The notes under the pieces were generated by a model. It ran no database searches and was not told where the DNA came from. It worked only from the letters and a program-made list of their open reading frames with translations. From contig NW_024711620.1 of the NCBI RefSeq assembly GCF_018991925.1, forward strand, positions 1-64,000: a DNA stretch of 64,000 bases, read 5' to 3'. This document shows, piece after piece, positions 1 to 7,858 of the stretch. The stretch's first letter is position 1. Each line of letters opens with the position of its first letter. Origin of the DNA: Homarus americanus (Eukaryota; Arthropoda; Malacostraca; Decapoda; Nephropidae). A program made the translations under genes and the position numbers.

Positions 1-546
1 GACCAATCAGGTGTTAGCTCGTCCCCAAATTACTATAACAACCCCCGGCATGGTGATTCACCTGGCCAATTTCTAGCTAATATTTTCTTCTACTGTACCA
101 ACTGACCCACATAGACTGTACAGTGTTCCTTGGTCTTATTATTTTTCCTGTCATTATTATTATAATTTTTGTTCTTCGTGTCTGTGTGTGTGGTGTGGTG
201 TGGTGTGGTCTGTGGCGCGGTGTAACGTGGTGTAATTAACTGTGAAGAGGACGATAGTGACGATGATGATGACGTGGACGACCTGAATGATAAGACGACC
301 TTACCAACGACACGGCTTGACAGTGATACGACTACCAGACCATGACTATATAGTTCAGAGTAACATTATCACCACCACAGCTACCACTATCACCATCACC
401 ACTACAACTACCACCAACACTATTACTACTACAATAACTATAAATTTACTACCACTACCACCACCACTACTACCATCACCAGTCCAGCCATTACCATCAC
501 CTGCTCCACAAACCACACTAACAACTTAATTAATCTCCCTAAACCT

Positions 547-548
<2 letters not shown>
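1..548. other. Intergenic DNA with GT-rich and ACC/ACT-rich tracts
   Basis: No gene is recognisable. A GT-rich patch with repeated GTGGT lies at about 181-235 and a GATGAC-rich patch at about 245-285. From about 363 to 521 the sequence is an imperfect run of ACC, ACT and ATC triplets. The threonine-rich open frame it creates is a repeat translation, not a protein. Confidence 0.8.

Positions 549-606
<58 letters not shown>
549..606. repeat. (GA)n microsatellite
   Basis: This is an uninterrupted run of about 29 GA dinucleotides. On the minus strand it gives the leucine/serine runs seen in overlapping open frames, which are not coding. Confidence 0.97.
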
Positions 607-608
<2 letters not shown>

Positions 609-886
609 TGAAAAAAGGCAACACACTAACAACACCACATGTAGGTAAGATAGGGAGGTGTAGGTAAGTAGGTGGGGATGTGTGTAGGTAGGTAGATAAG
701 TGTGAGTAGACAGGTGTAGGTAACAGCCATAGCCTGCATATACCACCACACACCTCATTTAAACTGGCAGGAACCAGTGATATTTTTCATCACCAACAGC
801 ACGCCAGGTCACTGAGGGCATTCTGCTTTTTCTGAAGTCTGGGGCTATTTTATGTACCTAGTGCTATTTTATTTCAGAAACAACAC
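607..886. other. Intergenic DNA with a GTAGGTA-rich patch
   Basis: From about 640 to 722 the sequence is an irregular series of GTAGGTA and GGTAGGTAG words. They are imperfect and mixed with GTGTG, so this is a degenerate simple repeat. It does not match the arthropod telomere unit TTAGG. Nothing else is recognised up to 886. Confidence 0.6.
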
Positions 887-887
887 C

Positions 888-941
<54 letters not shown>

Positions 942-947
942 TAATAA
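887..947. repeat. (AAT)n microsatellite
   Basis: About 20 AAT triplets in a row, with one imperfection near the right end. The isoleucine run on the opposite strand is an artefact. Confidence 0.96.
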
Positions 948-1168
948 AAATAGAAAGTTACGCCGATTTTCGCCCATTTCCCGTCCGTATAATTTACCGA
1001 AAGGCGTATCAGCCCACATCATCCCCCCCCCGCCCGCGTTACCACCCACACCGTCAGGCCGCCACCACACATATGGGCGGGGGTTACTAGTCGAGGGTTT
1101 ACGCCCACGGGTCGTCACACCTCTCGCTAAGCTGAGATTATTTACGGAATAATACAGGATTAAACTAA
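948..1168. other. Unique intergenic sequence
   Basis: Non-repetitive apart from a C-run at about 1,023-1,033. No gene, splice-site pair or RNA gene recognised. Confidence 0.6.
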
Positions 1169-1545
1169 CTCTCTCTCTCTCTCTCTCTTTTATGTTTATA
1201 TCCCTCTCTTTCTATCGCTCTTTCTTTCATACTCTTTTCCCTCTCCTTCTCTCACTTCCTATCCCCTCTCCTCCTCTCCTTTCCTATCCCTCCTCCTTCT
1301 CCCAATCCTTCCCTCTAACCCCTTCCCCCTTCTTAATCCTATTTCCCTCATTTGCCTCTCCTCCTTCCTTCCTTCCTTCACCCGTCTCTGCCCTTCCTTC
1401 CCTTACCTTCTTCCTCCCACCTCCCTATCTTTCTCCTACCTTCCCTCTTCCTCAGCCACCTCTCAACCCTCTCTCACTTCCCCTCTCTCTCTCTCTTTCC
1501 TTCTTCTCCCCTCTCCTACCCCCTCTCCCCATCCCACTAAATCTC
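1169..1545. repeat. (CT)n run followed by a long polypyrimidine tract
   Basis: A (CT)n run occupies about 1,169-1,190. It is followed by about 350 bp made almost wholly of C and T on the plus strand (CTCC, TTCC, CCCT words). The 130-residue Ser/Pro/Leu/Phe frame across it only reflects strand composition. Such a polypurine-polypyrimidine tract can in principle form triplex (H-DNA). Confidence 0.9.
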
Positions 1546-1688
1546 AATACCCCCCCAAAAAATATTAGTAATAATAATATATAAAAACATCAATAACTAC
1601 AATACAAGAACCACCACACCTGATAATGTCACCTGTTAGCCTCGACCCACTGCCATACCTTTTGTTTTCACCTTTTATTAACATCATC
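1546..1688. other. AT-rich intergenic sequence
   Basis: Short AT-rich patch with AATAAT words, then unique sequence. Nothing recognised. Confidence 0.6.
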
Positions 1689-1745
1689 ATTATCATTATA
1701 TCGTCATTATCATTATATCGTCATTATCATTATATCGTCATTATA
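1689..1745. repeat. 17-bp tandem repeat, about 3.4 copies
   Basis: The unit TATCGTCATTATCATTA is repeated three times almost perfectly, with a partial fourth copy. It is internally built from TCATTA words. Confidence 0.9.
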
Positions 1746-1846
1746 GTATCATCGCCTCTACCAGTCAGTCAAGTTGCTTTTTGAAAACTCGGTCTGGATT
1801 GTCACAATAAGCCCCTCCCTCTCACTCCAGCGCCAGCACTAGCAAT
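1746..1846. other. Unique intergenic sequence
   Basis: No feature recognised. Confidence 0.6.
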
Positions 1847-1942
1847 GAACAACGCCTGGCAGTCTTACCGGTACTCTTGAACAAAGGAAATTATATGCAT
1901 AATGGAAACTAACCCCCAGACGAACGTTCGCCAGGCGTTGTT
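1847..1942. repeat. Inverted repeat, 13-bp arms and about 69-bp loop
   Basis: AACAACGCCTGGC at 1,848-1,860 is the exact reverse complement of GCCAGGCGTTGTT at 1,930-1,942. The loop holds a 10-bp palindrome, CGAACGTTCG, next to the right arm. The arrangement could be a small MITE-like element or a hairpin. No convincing target-site duplication is visible, so its nature is open. Confidence 0.6.
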
Positions 1943-1976
1943 TGTGTTTTGGTTCCAATATTGTAATGTTAACGGG

Positions 1977-2092
1977 AGCTGTGGAGACTACTAGAGGTGG
2001 AGACCGAGAGCTGCGGAAACCGGGGGGCTCCGGAGATCGAGGGGCTGCGGAGACCGAGGAGCTGCGGGGCCGAGGAGCTGCGGAGACAGGGG
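1977..2092. repeat. Degenerate ~18-bp GC-rich minisatellite
   Basis: About six units around GAGCTGCGGAGACCGAGG, with indels and substitutions (GGCTGCGGAGACCGAGGA, GAGCTGCGGGGCCGAG, and others). No coding meaning. Confidence 0.8.
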
Positions 2093-2347
2093 ACTCACAT
2101 TGATCTCCTCCCTCTTGGAGATTTTAACAGGACATACTGATGTGATCCCAGGAGACCGCTGTGTCCTCCTCTTTCTACTCCTCTTCTACATCCTTCTCCT
2201 CCGCTTCTTTATCCTCCTGCTCTTACCATCCTCCCCCTCCTCCTCCTCCTCCTGCCCCCTCTAGCCACCACCACCGTTGTGTAGGTCCGCGTCAGGTTGG
2301 GGTTCAGCCACTGGGACGCCAGCACGAGTGAACCCGTTTCTTCCTAC
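2093..2347. other. Intergenic sequence with CT-rich patch
   Basis: From about 2,160 to 2,263 the plus strand is rich in CTC/TCC triplets. The rest is unique with no recognised gene. Confidence 0.6.
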
Positions 2348-2390
2348 AGCGCCACCGCCACCACCACTACTACTACTACTACTACTATTG
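2348..2390. repeat. (CAC)n/(ACT)n triplet run
   Basis: A short CCA/CAC run passes directly into about eight ACT triplets. The resulting proline/leucine or serine/glycine runs in overlapping frames are artefacts. Confidence 0.9.
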
Positions 2391-2651
2391 GCCTTCACCA
2401 TCCGTTGCCTTACATCACCATACAACCCTACCATTACCATCCTCATAATACAACCATACCATAAATCCTACAACCATCAAATCATTACCACAATCTACAT
2501 CATCACCACCACATAACCCCACCATGAAAGCCTCTATACCTCTCCTACTAACCCTCCTCCCCACCAGTCTTTTTCCTCCCCACTAATCTCCCTCCTCGTC
2601 AGCCTCTTCCTCCCCATTCCTCTCTCAGCCAGACACATTTCCGGCCTCTCC

Positions 2652-2653
<2 letters not shown>
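2391..2653. other. Intergenic, C/A-rich sequence
   Basis: The plus strand is rich in CCAT, ATCACC and CCTCC words without a fixed period. No gene recognised. Confidence 0.55.

Positions 2654-2725
<72 letters not shown>
2654..2725. repeat. (CA)n microsatellite
   Basis: About 36 uninterrupted CA dinucleotides, the longest dinucleotide run in the window. The Cys-Val run on the minus strand is an artefact. Confidence 0.98.
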
Positions 2726-2726
<1 letters not shown>

Positions 2727-3114
2727 GGGCCAAAAAAATAACTCCAAGACAGAGAGAGTCGAATGTGTACTGTGAGATCACCACCACCACCACCACCTAA
2801 CCCGCTCCTTCAAACAACCACTGACACGAAAAGCTGATGTAAACATAACCTTCGTCCTCAGTAAACTTTAAACCAACACCACACTGAGGAGAAATTTACC
2901 TTAAACCACTTTCACGTCATAGTAGGAAGAATGTTTTAGGGGGACGGAGACGCCATGGGCAAAGAAACTGTTTATTTATAATTAATCGAATACATTTGTT
3001 TTCAAGTTTTATTTTTCTTAAACTAAAATTTCTCCCCCAAAAAATTCCAATGCTATTTTATGATAAAGTTAAGTAAGATCAAAGTGGTTGGGTTGAGTGA
3101 AGTTTAACAGAGGT

Positions 3115-3115
<1 letters not shown>
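2726..3115. other. Unique intergenic sequence
   Basis: Apart from a short (CAC)n at about 2,779-2,797, this is AT-leaning single-copy sequence. No open frame, RNA gene or splice-site pair stands out. Confidence 0.6.

Positions 3116-3156
<41 letters not shown>
3116..3156. repeat. (CA)n microsatellite
   Basis: About 20 CA dinucleotides. AGAGGT lies at its left edge and ACCTCT at its right edge, so the run is bracketed by a 6-bp inverted repeat. Confidence 0.97.
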
Positions 3157-3158
<2 letters not shown>

Positions 3159-3182
3159 CTGTTTACGCACTTTCCATATGGG

Positions 3183-3478
3183 AGTGTGAGAGATGTGACA
3201 GGCTGGGAGGGATGATGACGGGAGGAGATGCGATGGGAGGAGGACAGGGGAGATGGGGGGCGGGGAGTGATGGGAGGTGATGGAAGGGATAAAGGGAGAG
3301 ATGGTAAGACGGAAGGAGGGAGGTGGGAAGCAAGGGAAGGAGTAGGAAGGATGGAAAGGTAGGTTAGGTGAGTGGGAAGGAGAGAGCTGTAAAAGAATGG
3401 TTAGAGAGGGTGAGGGAGAAGCTGGGAGAGTAGGAAGGAGAGAGAGGAGGCTGGGAAGGAAGTGAAGCCCTCTCACCT
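3183..3478. repeat. Purine-rich tract (G/A on plus strand)
   Basis: Nearly 300 bp of GGGA, GGAA, GAGA and GATGG words with few pyrimidines. The Ser/Pro/Leu-rich minus-strand frame over it is compositional. Confidence 0.8.
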
Positions 3479-3654
3479 CTGGCACGGAGAAAGTCAAAAG
3501 GCTCTTACTGATGATGTCGTTGACCGGTGACGCCAGCGCCACCACCACTATACTGCTTGACTGACGGCGAAACTAATGACCACAACAGGCTAGAGTAAGA
3601 AGAAGGAAGTGGCGGAAGACGGCGTGAGATAATTTTTTCCCGACCCGCAAAGGG

Positions 3655-3656
<2 letters not shown>

Positions 3657-3687
<31 letters not shown>
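3657..3687. repeat. (GA)n microsatellite
   Basis: About 15 GA dinucleotides. Confidence 0.95.
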
Positions 3688-3688
<1 letters not shown>

Positions 3689-4205
3689 GCACTTGAGGTA
3701 AGAACCACATTGAGAGTCACGGATAGGTGCTAGGGAGAGGAGAGGAGGAGCCTGGGTGGGGGAGAGGACCCAATCACAACAAACATCAGCTGACGAGACG
3801 CATCAAGGGCAAAGGAAGGACACCAGCAAACCCCCCCTCCTGCTCCTCCCTCGACCACCAACTGGCACAGTCAGGTGAGAAAAAAATAATCGTAACAATA
3901 AAGCAAAACTAAGATGAAAAAATAAGATAAAAAATAATGAAAAAAATAAGATAGATGCGATTTATAGTCGACAACATGACAGTGAAATAATTAAGGTTAA
4001 AACTGTTCAATTAGGTGAAAAAAGTGGACTAACTATAGATATGACAGTATTTAAATGACCTGTCGTAAGAAAACAAAATAATAATGTAAAATAAATGTAA
4101 ACCTTAATGAAGAGGTGATTATTGGGTCATTATCATTACTATCATTATCATTAGACAACTTTGATAAGGAATCCCGTGTACTGTATCACTGTGTTTTAGG
4201 GAGAA
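3688..4205. other. Unique intergenic sequence, A-rich in the middle
   Basis: Single-copy sequence. CAG followed by GTGAGA at 3,872-3,880 would make a plus-strand splice donor, but the 61-residue frame leading to it is low-complexity and unconvincing. From about 3,880 to 3,960 the plus strand is very A-rich (AAAAAATAAGAT words). ATCATT words occur near 4,130-4,153. Confidence 0.55.
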
Positions 4206-4325
4206 CTTCAGGCACACACTTCTGCAGCACCTCCAGCAGGCTAGCTAGTCAGGGGGTCATACACACAAGAGCACCTCTCCTTCAGGCACACATCCTCCCG
4301 CAGCACCTTCCAGTCAGCCAGGGTC
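4206..4325. repeat. Partial 74-bp direct duplication
   Basis: The block starting CTTCAGGCACACA at 4,206 recurs at 4,280 with a few changes, including GCAGCACCT and CCAG downstream in both. The second copy is shorter, ending near 4,321. No coding role is evident. Confidence 0.6.
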
Positions 4326-4412
4326 ACTGAGAGATATCGACTCGTTGCTGCATCACAAGAGGATGCTAACACGCGTGACACTAACACACAATAGAGAGGA
4401 AATAAAGCTTTG

Positions 4413-4440
4413 TTCTTCTTCTTCTTCTTCCTTCTTCTTC
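4413..4440. repeat. (CTT)n microsatellite
   Basis: About nine CTT triplets with one interruption. The lysine/arginine run on the minus strand is an artefact. Confidence 0.9.
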
Positions 4441-4537
4441 GTCTCATTAACCCCGGGTACAGTTTCCCAGACGAGGTTTGTTGGTAGGTAATGGCGAGGA
4501 TAGAGAGGAGTTAAGGCCGCCGGGTTCTGTTTCGATG

Positions 4538-4815
4538 ACCCCAGTCAATAGACCCCAGTACTATTGGGCCCAGTACTAATGGGCCCCAAGTGCTAATAAC
4601 AGACTGATGCTAATAGACCCCAGTGCTAATAGACCCCAGTGCTATGGAGCCCAGTGCTAATAGACCACAGTAGCAGCAGGCCACGGTACTACAATAGACT
4701 AGTGCTAATGGGCCCAGTGCTAGTACAGTGCTAATAGACCAGTCCTAATAGACCCCAGTGCTAATAGACCCCAGTCTAAAAGACTCCCAAAGTTATTGGG
4801 TCCAGTCTAAATGGT
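4538..4815. repeat. Degenerate 16-bp minisatellite
   Basis: The unit TAATAGACCCCAGTGC recurs about 16 times, with variants such as GGGCCCAGTACTAATG and loss of several bases in some copies. The best copies are near 4,610-4,640 and 4,750-4,775. Both ends decay gradually. Confidence 0.9.
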
Positions 4816-4879
4816 TGGATCTTGTTGGATCTATTAATTTTTGAGATCCTACTGTAAAATGAAGCCCCATTTGAACTAG

Positions 4880-5095
4880 GACCCACTCTTCATGGAACCC
4901 ACACTCACACTGGAACCCACTCTCACACTGGAACCCACACTCACTGGGCACCCACACTCACACTGGAACCCATACTCACACTGGAACCCCACTCACACTG
5001 GGAACCACTGCTGGGACCCACTCACACTGGGACCCACTCACTGCCTGGAACCCAACTCACACTGGGACCCACTCACACTGTAACCCACACTCACT
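4880..5095. repeat. 18-bp minisatellite (CCCACACTCACACTGGAA)
   Basis: About 12 units of CCCACACTCACACTGGAA. Because 18 is a multiple of three, an in-frame repeat of about six residues appears at 4,892-5,083. That frame is a consequence of period and composition. Confidence 0.92.
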
Positions 5096-5299
5096 TGGCA
5101 TTATTTGTCCCGTAATCAACACACACACACGAAGCACCATAAACACGACACCATAGAAGGGTTTTAACTCGTCATCTTGCTATCACCCTAGGAGAGCCGA
5201 GTGCCTGGGAGTAGAGTGAGACGCCTCGTTAACAAGACCAATGTGACGATCATCTCCCAGGCATTATGAAGTGATAAAACTGATAAGGTCACAGCATCA
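5096..5299. other. Unique intergenic sequence
   Basis: Short (CA)n at about 5,118-5,129; otherwise nothing recognised. Confidence 0.6.
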
Positions 5300-5575
5300 G
5301 GGAGTAAAGAAGTGTGACACGCAAGAAAGGTGGACGATAGGTTGCCAGGTGTGATGCAGGGGATTGTGTATAGGAGAAGTAGGTGTGACGCAAAGCTTTA
5401 ATAGAGGAATTAGATTAGCTGAGAGGCAAAAGCCCAATGCATAGGAGAGTGGGTGTGACGCAAAGCTTAATGCAAAGGAGAAGTAGGTGTGAGGCAAAGC
5501 TTAATGCATGGGAGAAGCAGGTGTGACGCAGGGATTAATAAACGTGAGAAGCAGGTATGATGCATGAATTAATTA
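5300..5575. repeat. Degenerate ~33-bp tandem repeat
   Basis: The core AGGTGTGACGCAAAGCTTAA recurs at a spacing of about 33-36 bp, each time preceded by GGAGAAGT-like sequence. The clearest copies run from 5,371 to 5,555, about five or six in all. The outer copies keep only the GTGTGACGC or GTATGATGC word. Confidence 0.75.
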
Positions 5576-5811
5576 AATAAAAACAAAAGAAGGTGTGTTT
5601 ACAGGTGTGAAACGACAACTATAGATGAAAAATAAAAAGCCTTCAGTGACCAGTACGATATGTTCAACCACAAAACCGCTCGCTTACACTACCAAACAGC
5701 CTCAGTGAAGAGCCAGTTACGGGGAAGAGAAGACAAGTCGCCCCTACCTCTTTTTTTTTCTACGACCAACTCTACACTTTAGACAAATTTTCATCCATTA
5801 TATTATTCCAT
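5576..5811. other. Unique intergenic sequence
   Basis: Single-copy sequence with a T-run at about 5,751-5,759. No gene recognised. Confidence 0.6.
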
Positions 5812-6365
5812 TGTTCTTTTTCATTTACATCTACCAAGTGTTTCCCCCGCCACTCATTCTTGTTTTTATTCTTAACTACCAAGTGTTTCCCCGCCACCCC
5901 TCATTCTTGTTTCATTTACATCTACCAAGTGTTTCCCCCGCCACCTCATTCTTGTTTTTATTCTTAACTACCAAGTGTTTCCCCCGCCACCTCATTCTTG
6001 TTTTCATTCCCATCTACCAAGTGTTTCCCCCGCCATCTCATTCTTATTTTCATTCCCATCTACCAAGTGTTTACCCCGCCACCTCAGTCCTGTTTTCATT
6101 CCCATCTACCAAGTGTTTCCCCCGCCACCTCAGTCCTGTTTTCATTCCCATCTCCCAAGTGTTTCCCCAGCCACCTCATTCTTATTTTCATTCCCATCTA
6201 CCAAGTGTTTCCCCCGCCACCTCAGTCCTGTTTTCATTCCCATCTACCAAGTGTTTCCCCCGCCACCTCAGTCCTGTTTTCATTCCCATCTACCAAGTGT
6301 TTCCCCCGCCACCTCAGTCCTATTTTCATTCTCATCTCCCAAATGTTTTTCCCGCCACGTCATCT
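5812..6365. repeat. 46-bp tandem repeat, about 12 copies
   Basis: The start word CTACCAAGTGTTTCCCC recurs at 5,831, 5,876, 5,922, 5,968, 6,014, 6,060 and 6,106, and on to about 6,340, a spacing of 46 bp (one of 45). The second half reads CCACCTCAGTCCTGTTTTCA with T/C variants. No forward frame contains a stop. As 46 is not a multiple of three, each frame passes through the three phases in turn, giving three overlapping open frames of 139-208 codons with the same scrambled Phe/Pro/Ser peptide. I do not treat them as genes. Confidence 0.97.
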
Positions 6366-6630
6366 TGAAGGCTATAAACTACCACAATATCTCAAAAGGG
6401 AAGTTTTTTTTTCTTAAACGCCTCAGGGAGAAAGTGTGTCAAAGTGCATGTCGTGTTATCATCATCACCACATCATATATAATGAAGGAGACAGTGTGTG
6501 GGGGGAGAACGAGGGTGTGTGGGGGGTGTGGATGGGTGTGGGGTGTGAGGAGAAGGGTGGGACCTGTCACTGGATTTATATGGTGGTTGAGGAAGAGGTG
6601 ATGACGCTTTCTAAAAGTTTCTATATACAG
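6366..6630. other. Intergenic sequence with GTGTGGGG-rich patch
   Basis: From about 6,493 to 6,560 the plus strand is a loose series of GTGTGGGG words. The rest is single-copy. No gene recognised. Confidence 0.6.
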
Positions 6631-6690
6631 GAGGAGGATGATTGATGATGATGATGATGATGGAGGAAGAGTGATAATGATGATAATGGT
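6631..6690. repeat. (GAT)n microsatellite
   Basis: About eight GAT triplets with flanking imperfect GATAAT words. It gives His or Ser runs on the minus strand. Confidence 0.88.
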
Positions 6691-6716
6691 TGAACAAAGT
6701 GATAAAAGCACAAAGG

Positions 6717-6727
6717 TAACTCACCTA
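6717..6727 (-). promoter_or_regulatory. Candidate 5' splice site (donor)
   Basis: The minus strand reads CTAG|GTGAGTTAC, matching the metazoan donor consensus at AG|GTGAGT. It closes the open frame just upstream on that strand and would leave an exon in phase 1 if the ATG at 6,857 is used. Confidence 0.4.
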
Positions 6728-6917
6728 GTGGCTCAACCAGACCAGTAAATGATTTGATCCGACTGGAGGGAACCTCGTTCCGCACCCAGCCCAGCTGAAT
6801 CACCTCAGGGTAACGAAACCGCACCAGGTGAAACAACAACAAAAATGCTGACAGCATCCACAGTGCACCCCAACCAACACTAATTAACTTCCCCACGTAC
6901 AAGGGAGAGCAACAATA
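6725..6917 (-). CDS. Candidate protein-coding exon, unknown protein
   Basis: On the minus strand a frame stays open for 64 codons after a TAA at 6,920-6,918. It ends at a consensus 5' splice site, CTAG|GTGAGT, with the intron starting at 6,724. The peptide has a hydrophobic stretch (ALWMLSAFLLLFHLV) followed by a polar part (RFRYPEVIQLGWVRNEVPSS). That would fit an N-terminal signal-anchor or transmembrane segment. The first in-frame ATG is at 6,857-6,855 in a weak start context. Alternatively an internal exon could begin after an AG near 6,888, behind a pyrimidine-rich stretch and a possible branch point (TGCTAAT). I do not recognise the family. Unlike almost all other open frames here it is not made of repeats and has normal amino-acid composition. 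A 9-bp donor match alone is not rare, so support is moderate at best. Confidence 0.35.
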
Positions 6918-7247
6918 TTAGCACACAGAAGGAAGGGATAACCACTGAACAACACTTGCTTCCGGGCCACAGACAGCAAGGTGGCGCGCTCACGGCGACT
7001 TACAACAACACCGGAACGAATGTTAAACCTCAGAAACCAAAGGTCAGAGACAATCCTGGCAAGGTCGCCACTTGTAAAGGCCTGGGACTTAGGGATAGAA
7101 ATCCCTTACCAGGCTAATCAGGATCTTAATAAAGGAAAGTCAAGGACCATGGTTTTCCGAGGAATAACAAACAACCGTTAGAGATTGGCATCTCTTTACT
7201 ATAAAAATATAACACAAAACTCTGACACCACTCAACAAACATCAAAT
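6918..7247. other. Unique sequence upstream of the candidate minus-strand exon
   Basis: Single-copy, not low-complexity. A 66-codon plus-strand frame (6,981-7,181) has no recognisable domain and no repeats. An ETS-like CCCGGAAG sits on the minus strand at 6,966-6,959, about 100 bp upstream of the candidate ATG, so a promoter or 5' UTR here is possible but unproven. Confidence 0.4.
6959..6966 (-). promoter_or_regulatory. ETS-like motif CCCGGAAG
   Basis: A match to the GGAA core with CC before it, as bound by ETS/GABP factors. Its distance from the candidate exon is promoter-like. An 8-bp match is expected by chance about once per 65 kb per strand, so it is weak evidence on its own. Confidence 0.2.
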
Positions 7248-7425
7248 AATTACGGGAGTCAAACAATTAATGGAAGCAACAATTAAAGGAATCAAACAAA
7301 TAATGGGAGTCAGCAATTAATGGATTCAAACAATTAAATGGAGTCAACAATGATAGAATCGAACAATAAAGGGGAGTCAGCAATTAATGGAATCAAACAA
7401 TTATAGAAAACAAACGATGAACAAA
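7248..7425. repeat. Degenerate ~18-bp AT-rich tandem repeat
   Basis: About ten units alternate between forms close to GGGAGTCAGCAATTAATG and GAATCAAACAATTAA. The shared core is CAATTAA or CAATAAT followed by GGA. Copies vary from 16 to 20 bp. Confidence 0.8.
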
Positions 7426-7858
7426 TATTTCCTACGGCAGTGGCCCTGGGGGAAGGTTCTGGAACACTGTGATGCACACTCAGGGTAACGAAACGTCCAC
7501 TTCGACTCCACACTCAGCGACGTCTTGAAAAGGCAGGAGAACACCGGGGCACCGACGGAATGTGATGAACTGATGGTCGTGGTATGCGGTAGTGGTAGAT
7601 GACCAGAGAGTTGGCAGTTGATAGGTGAAGGTCTGGGAACACAGCCCACGAGTCCAGGACCTATGATGAGATCACAGCCAGAATTTGACGGACAGCAGGG
7701 TAGCTAGATACTGACGGTATGGCGGCTGGGTTGAATCTGCTCGTGGCGGAGATAGTCGCTGCCGTTATCACCTCCATCCAACCACCCCAAGTGTCGTCTG
7801 CACCAGCAAACGAGCGAGTTAGCAGCGGTAACTAGCCGGAGGATCGTTTCCGCCCTTA
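7426..7858. other. Unique sequence before the 59-bp satellite
   Basis: Single-copy, moderately GC-rich. It shares the 16-bp word CTCAGGGTAACGAAAC with the candidate exon at about 6,805-6,820 in the same orientation. A minus-strand frame of 82 codons (7,649-7,401) runs through it, reading FRYPE at the shared word as the exon does. No protein family is recognised. A short plus-strand frame starting at 7,720 is too small to judge. Confidence 0.5.

Noticed and set aside
640..722. GTAGGTA-rich patch as interstitial telomere repeat
   Set aside because: Words are irregular and do not match TTAGG or TTAGGG in tandem.
1192..1584. 130-codon Ser/Pro/Leu/Phe frame
   Set aside because: It lies in a polypyrimidine tract; composition alone explains it.
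3872..3880. Plus-strand splice donor CAG|GTGAGA after a 61-codon frame
   Set aside because: The frame before it is low-complexity with no homology I recognise, and such a donor match is expected by chance in 64 kb.
6436..6711. Overlapping small frames with His, Gly or Ser runs
   Set aside because: They come from GTGTGGGG and GAT simple repeats.
6981..7181. 66-codon plus-strand frame in single-copy sequence
   Set aside because: Length is near chance expectation, with no domain, splice site or start context to support it.
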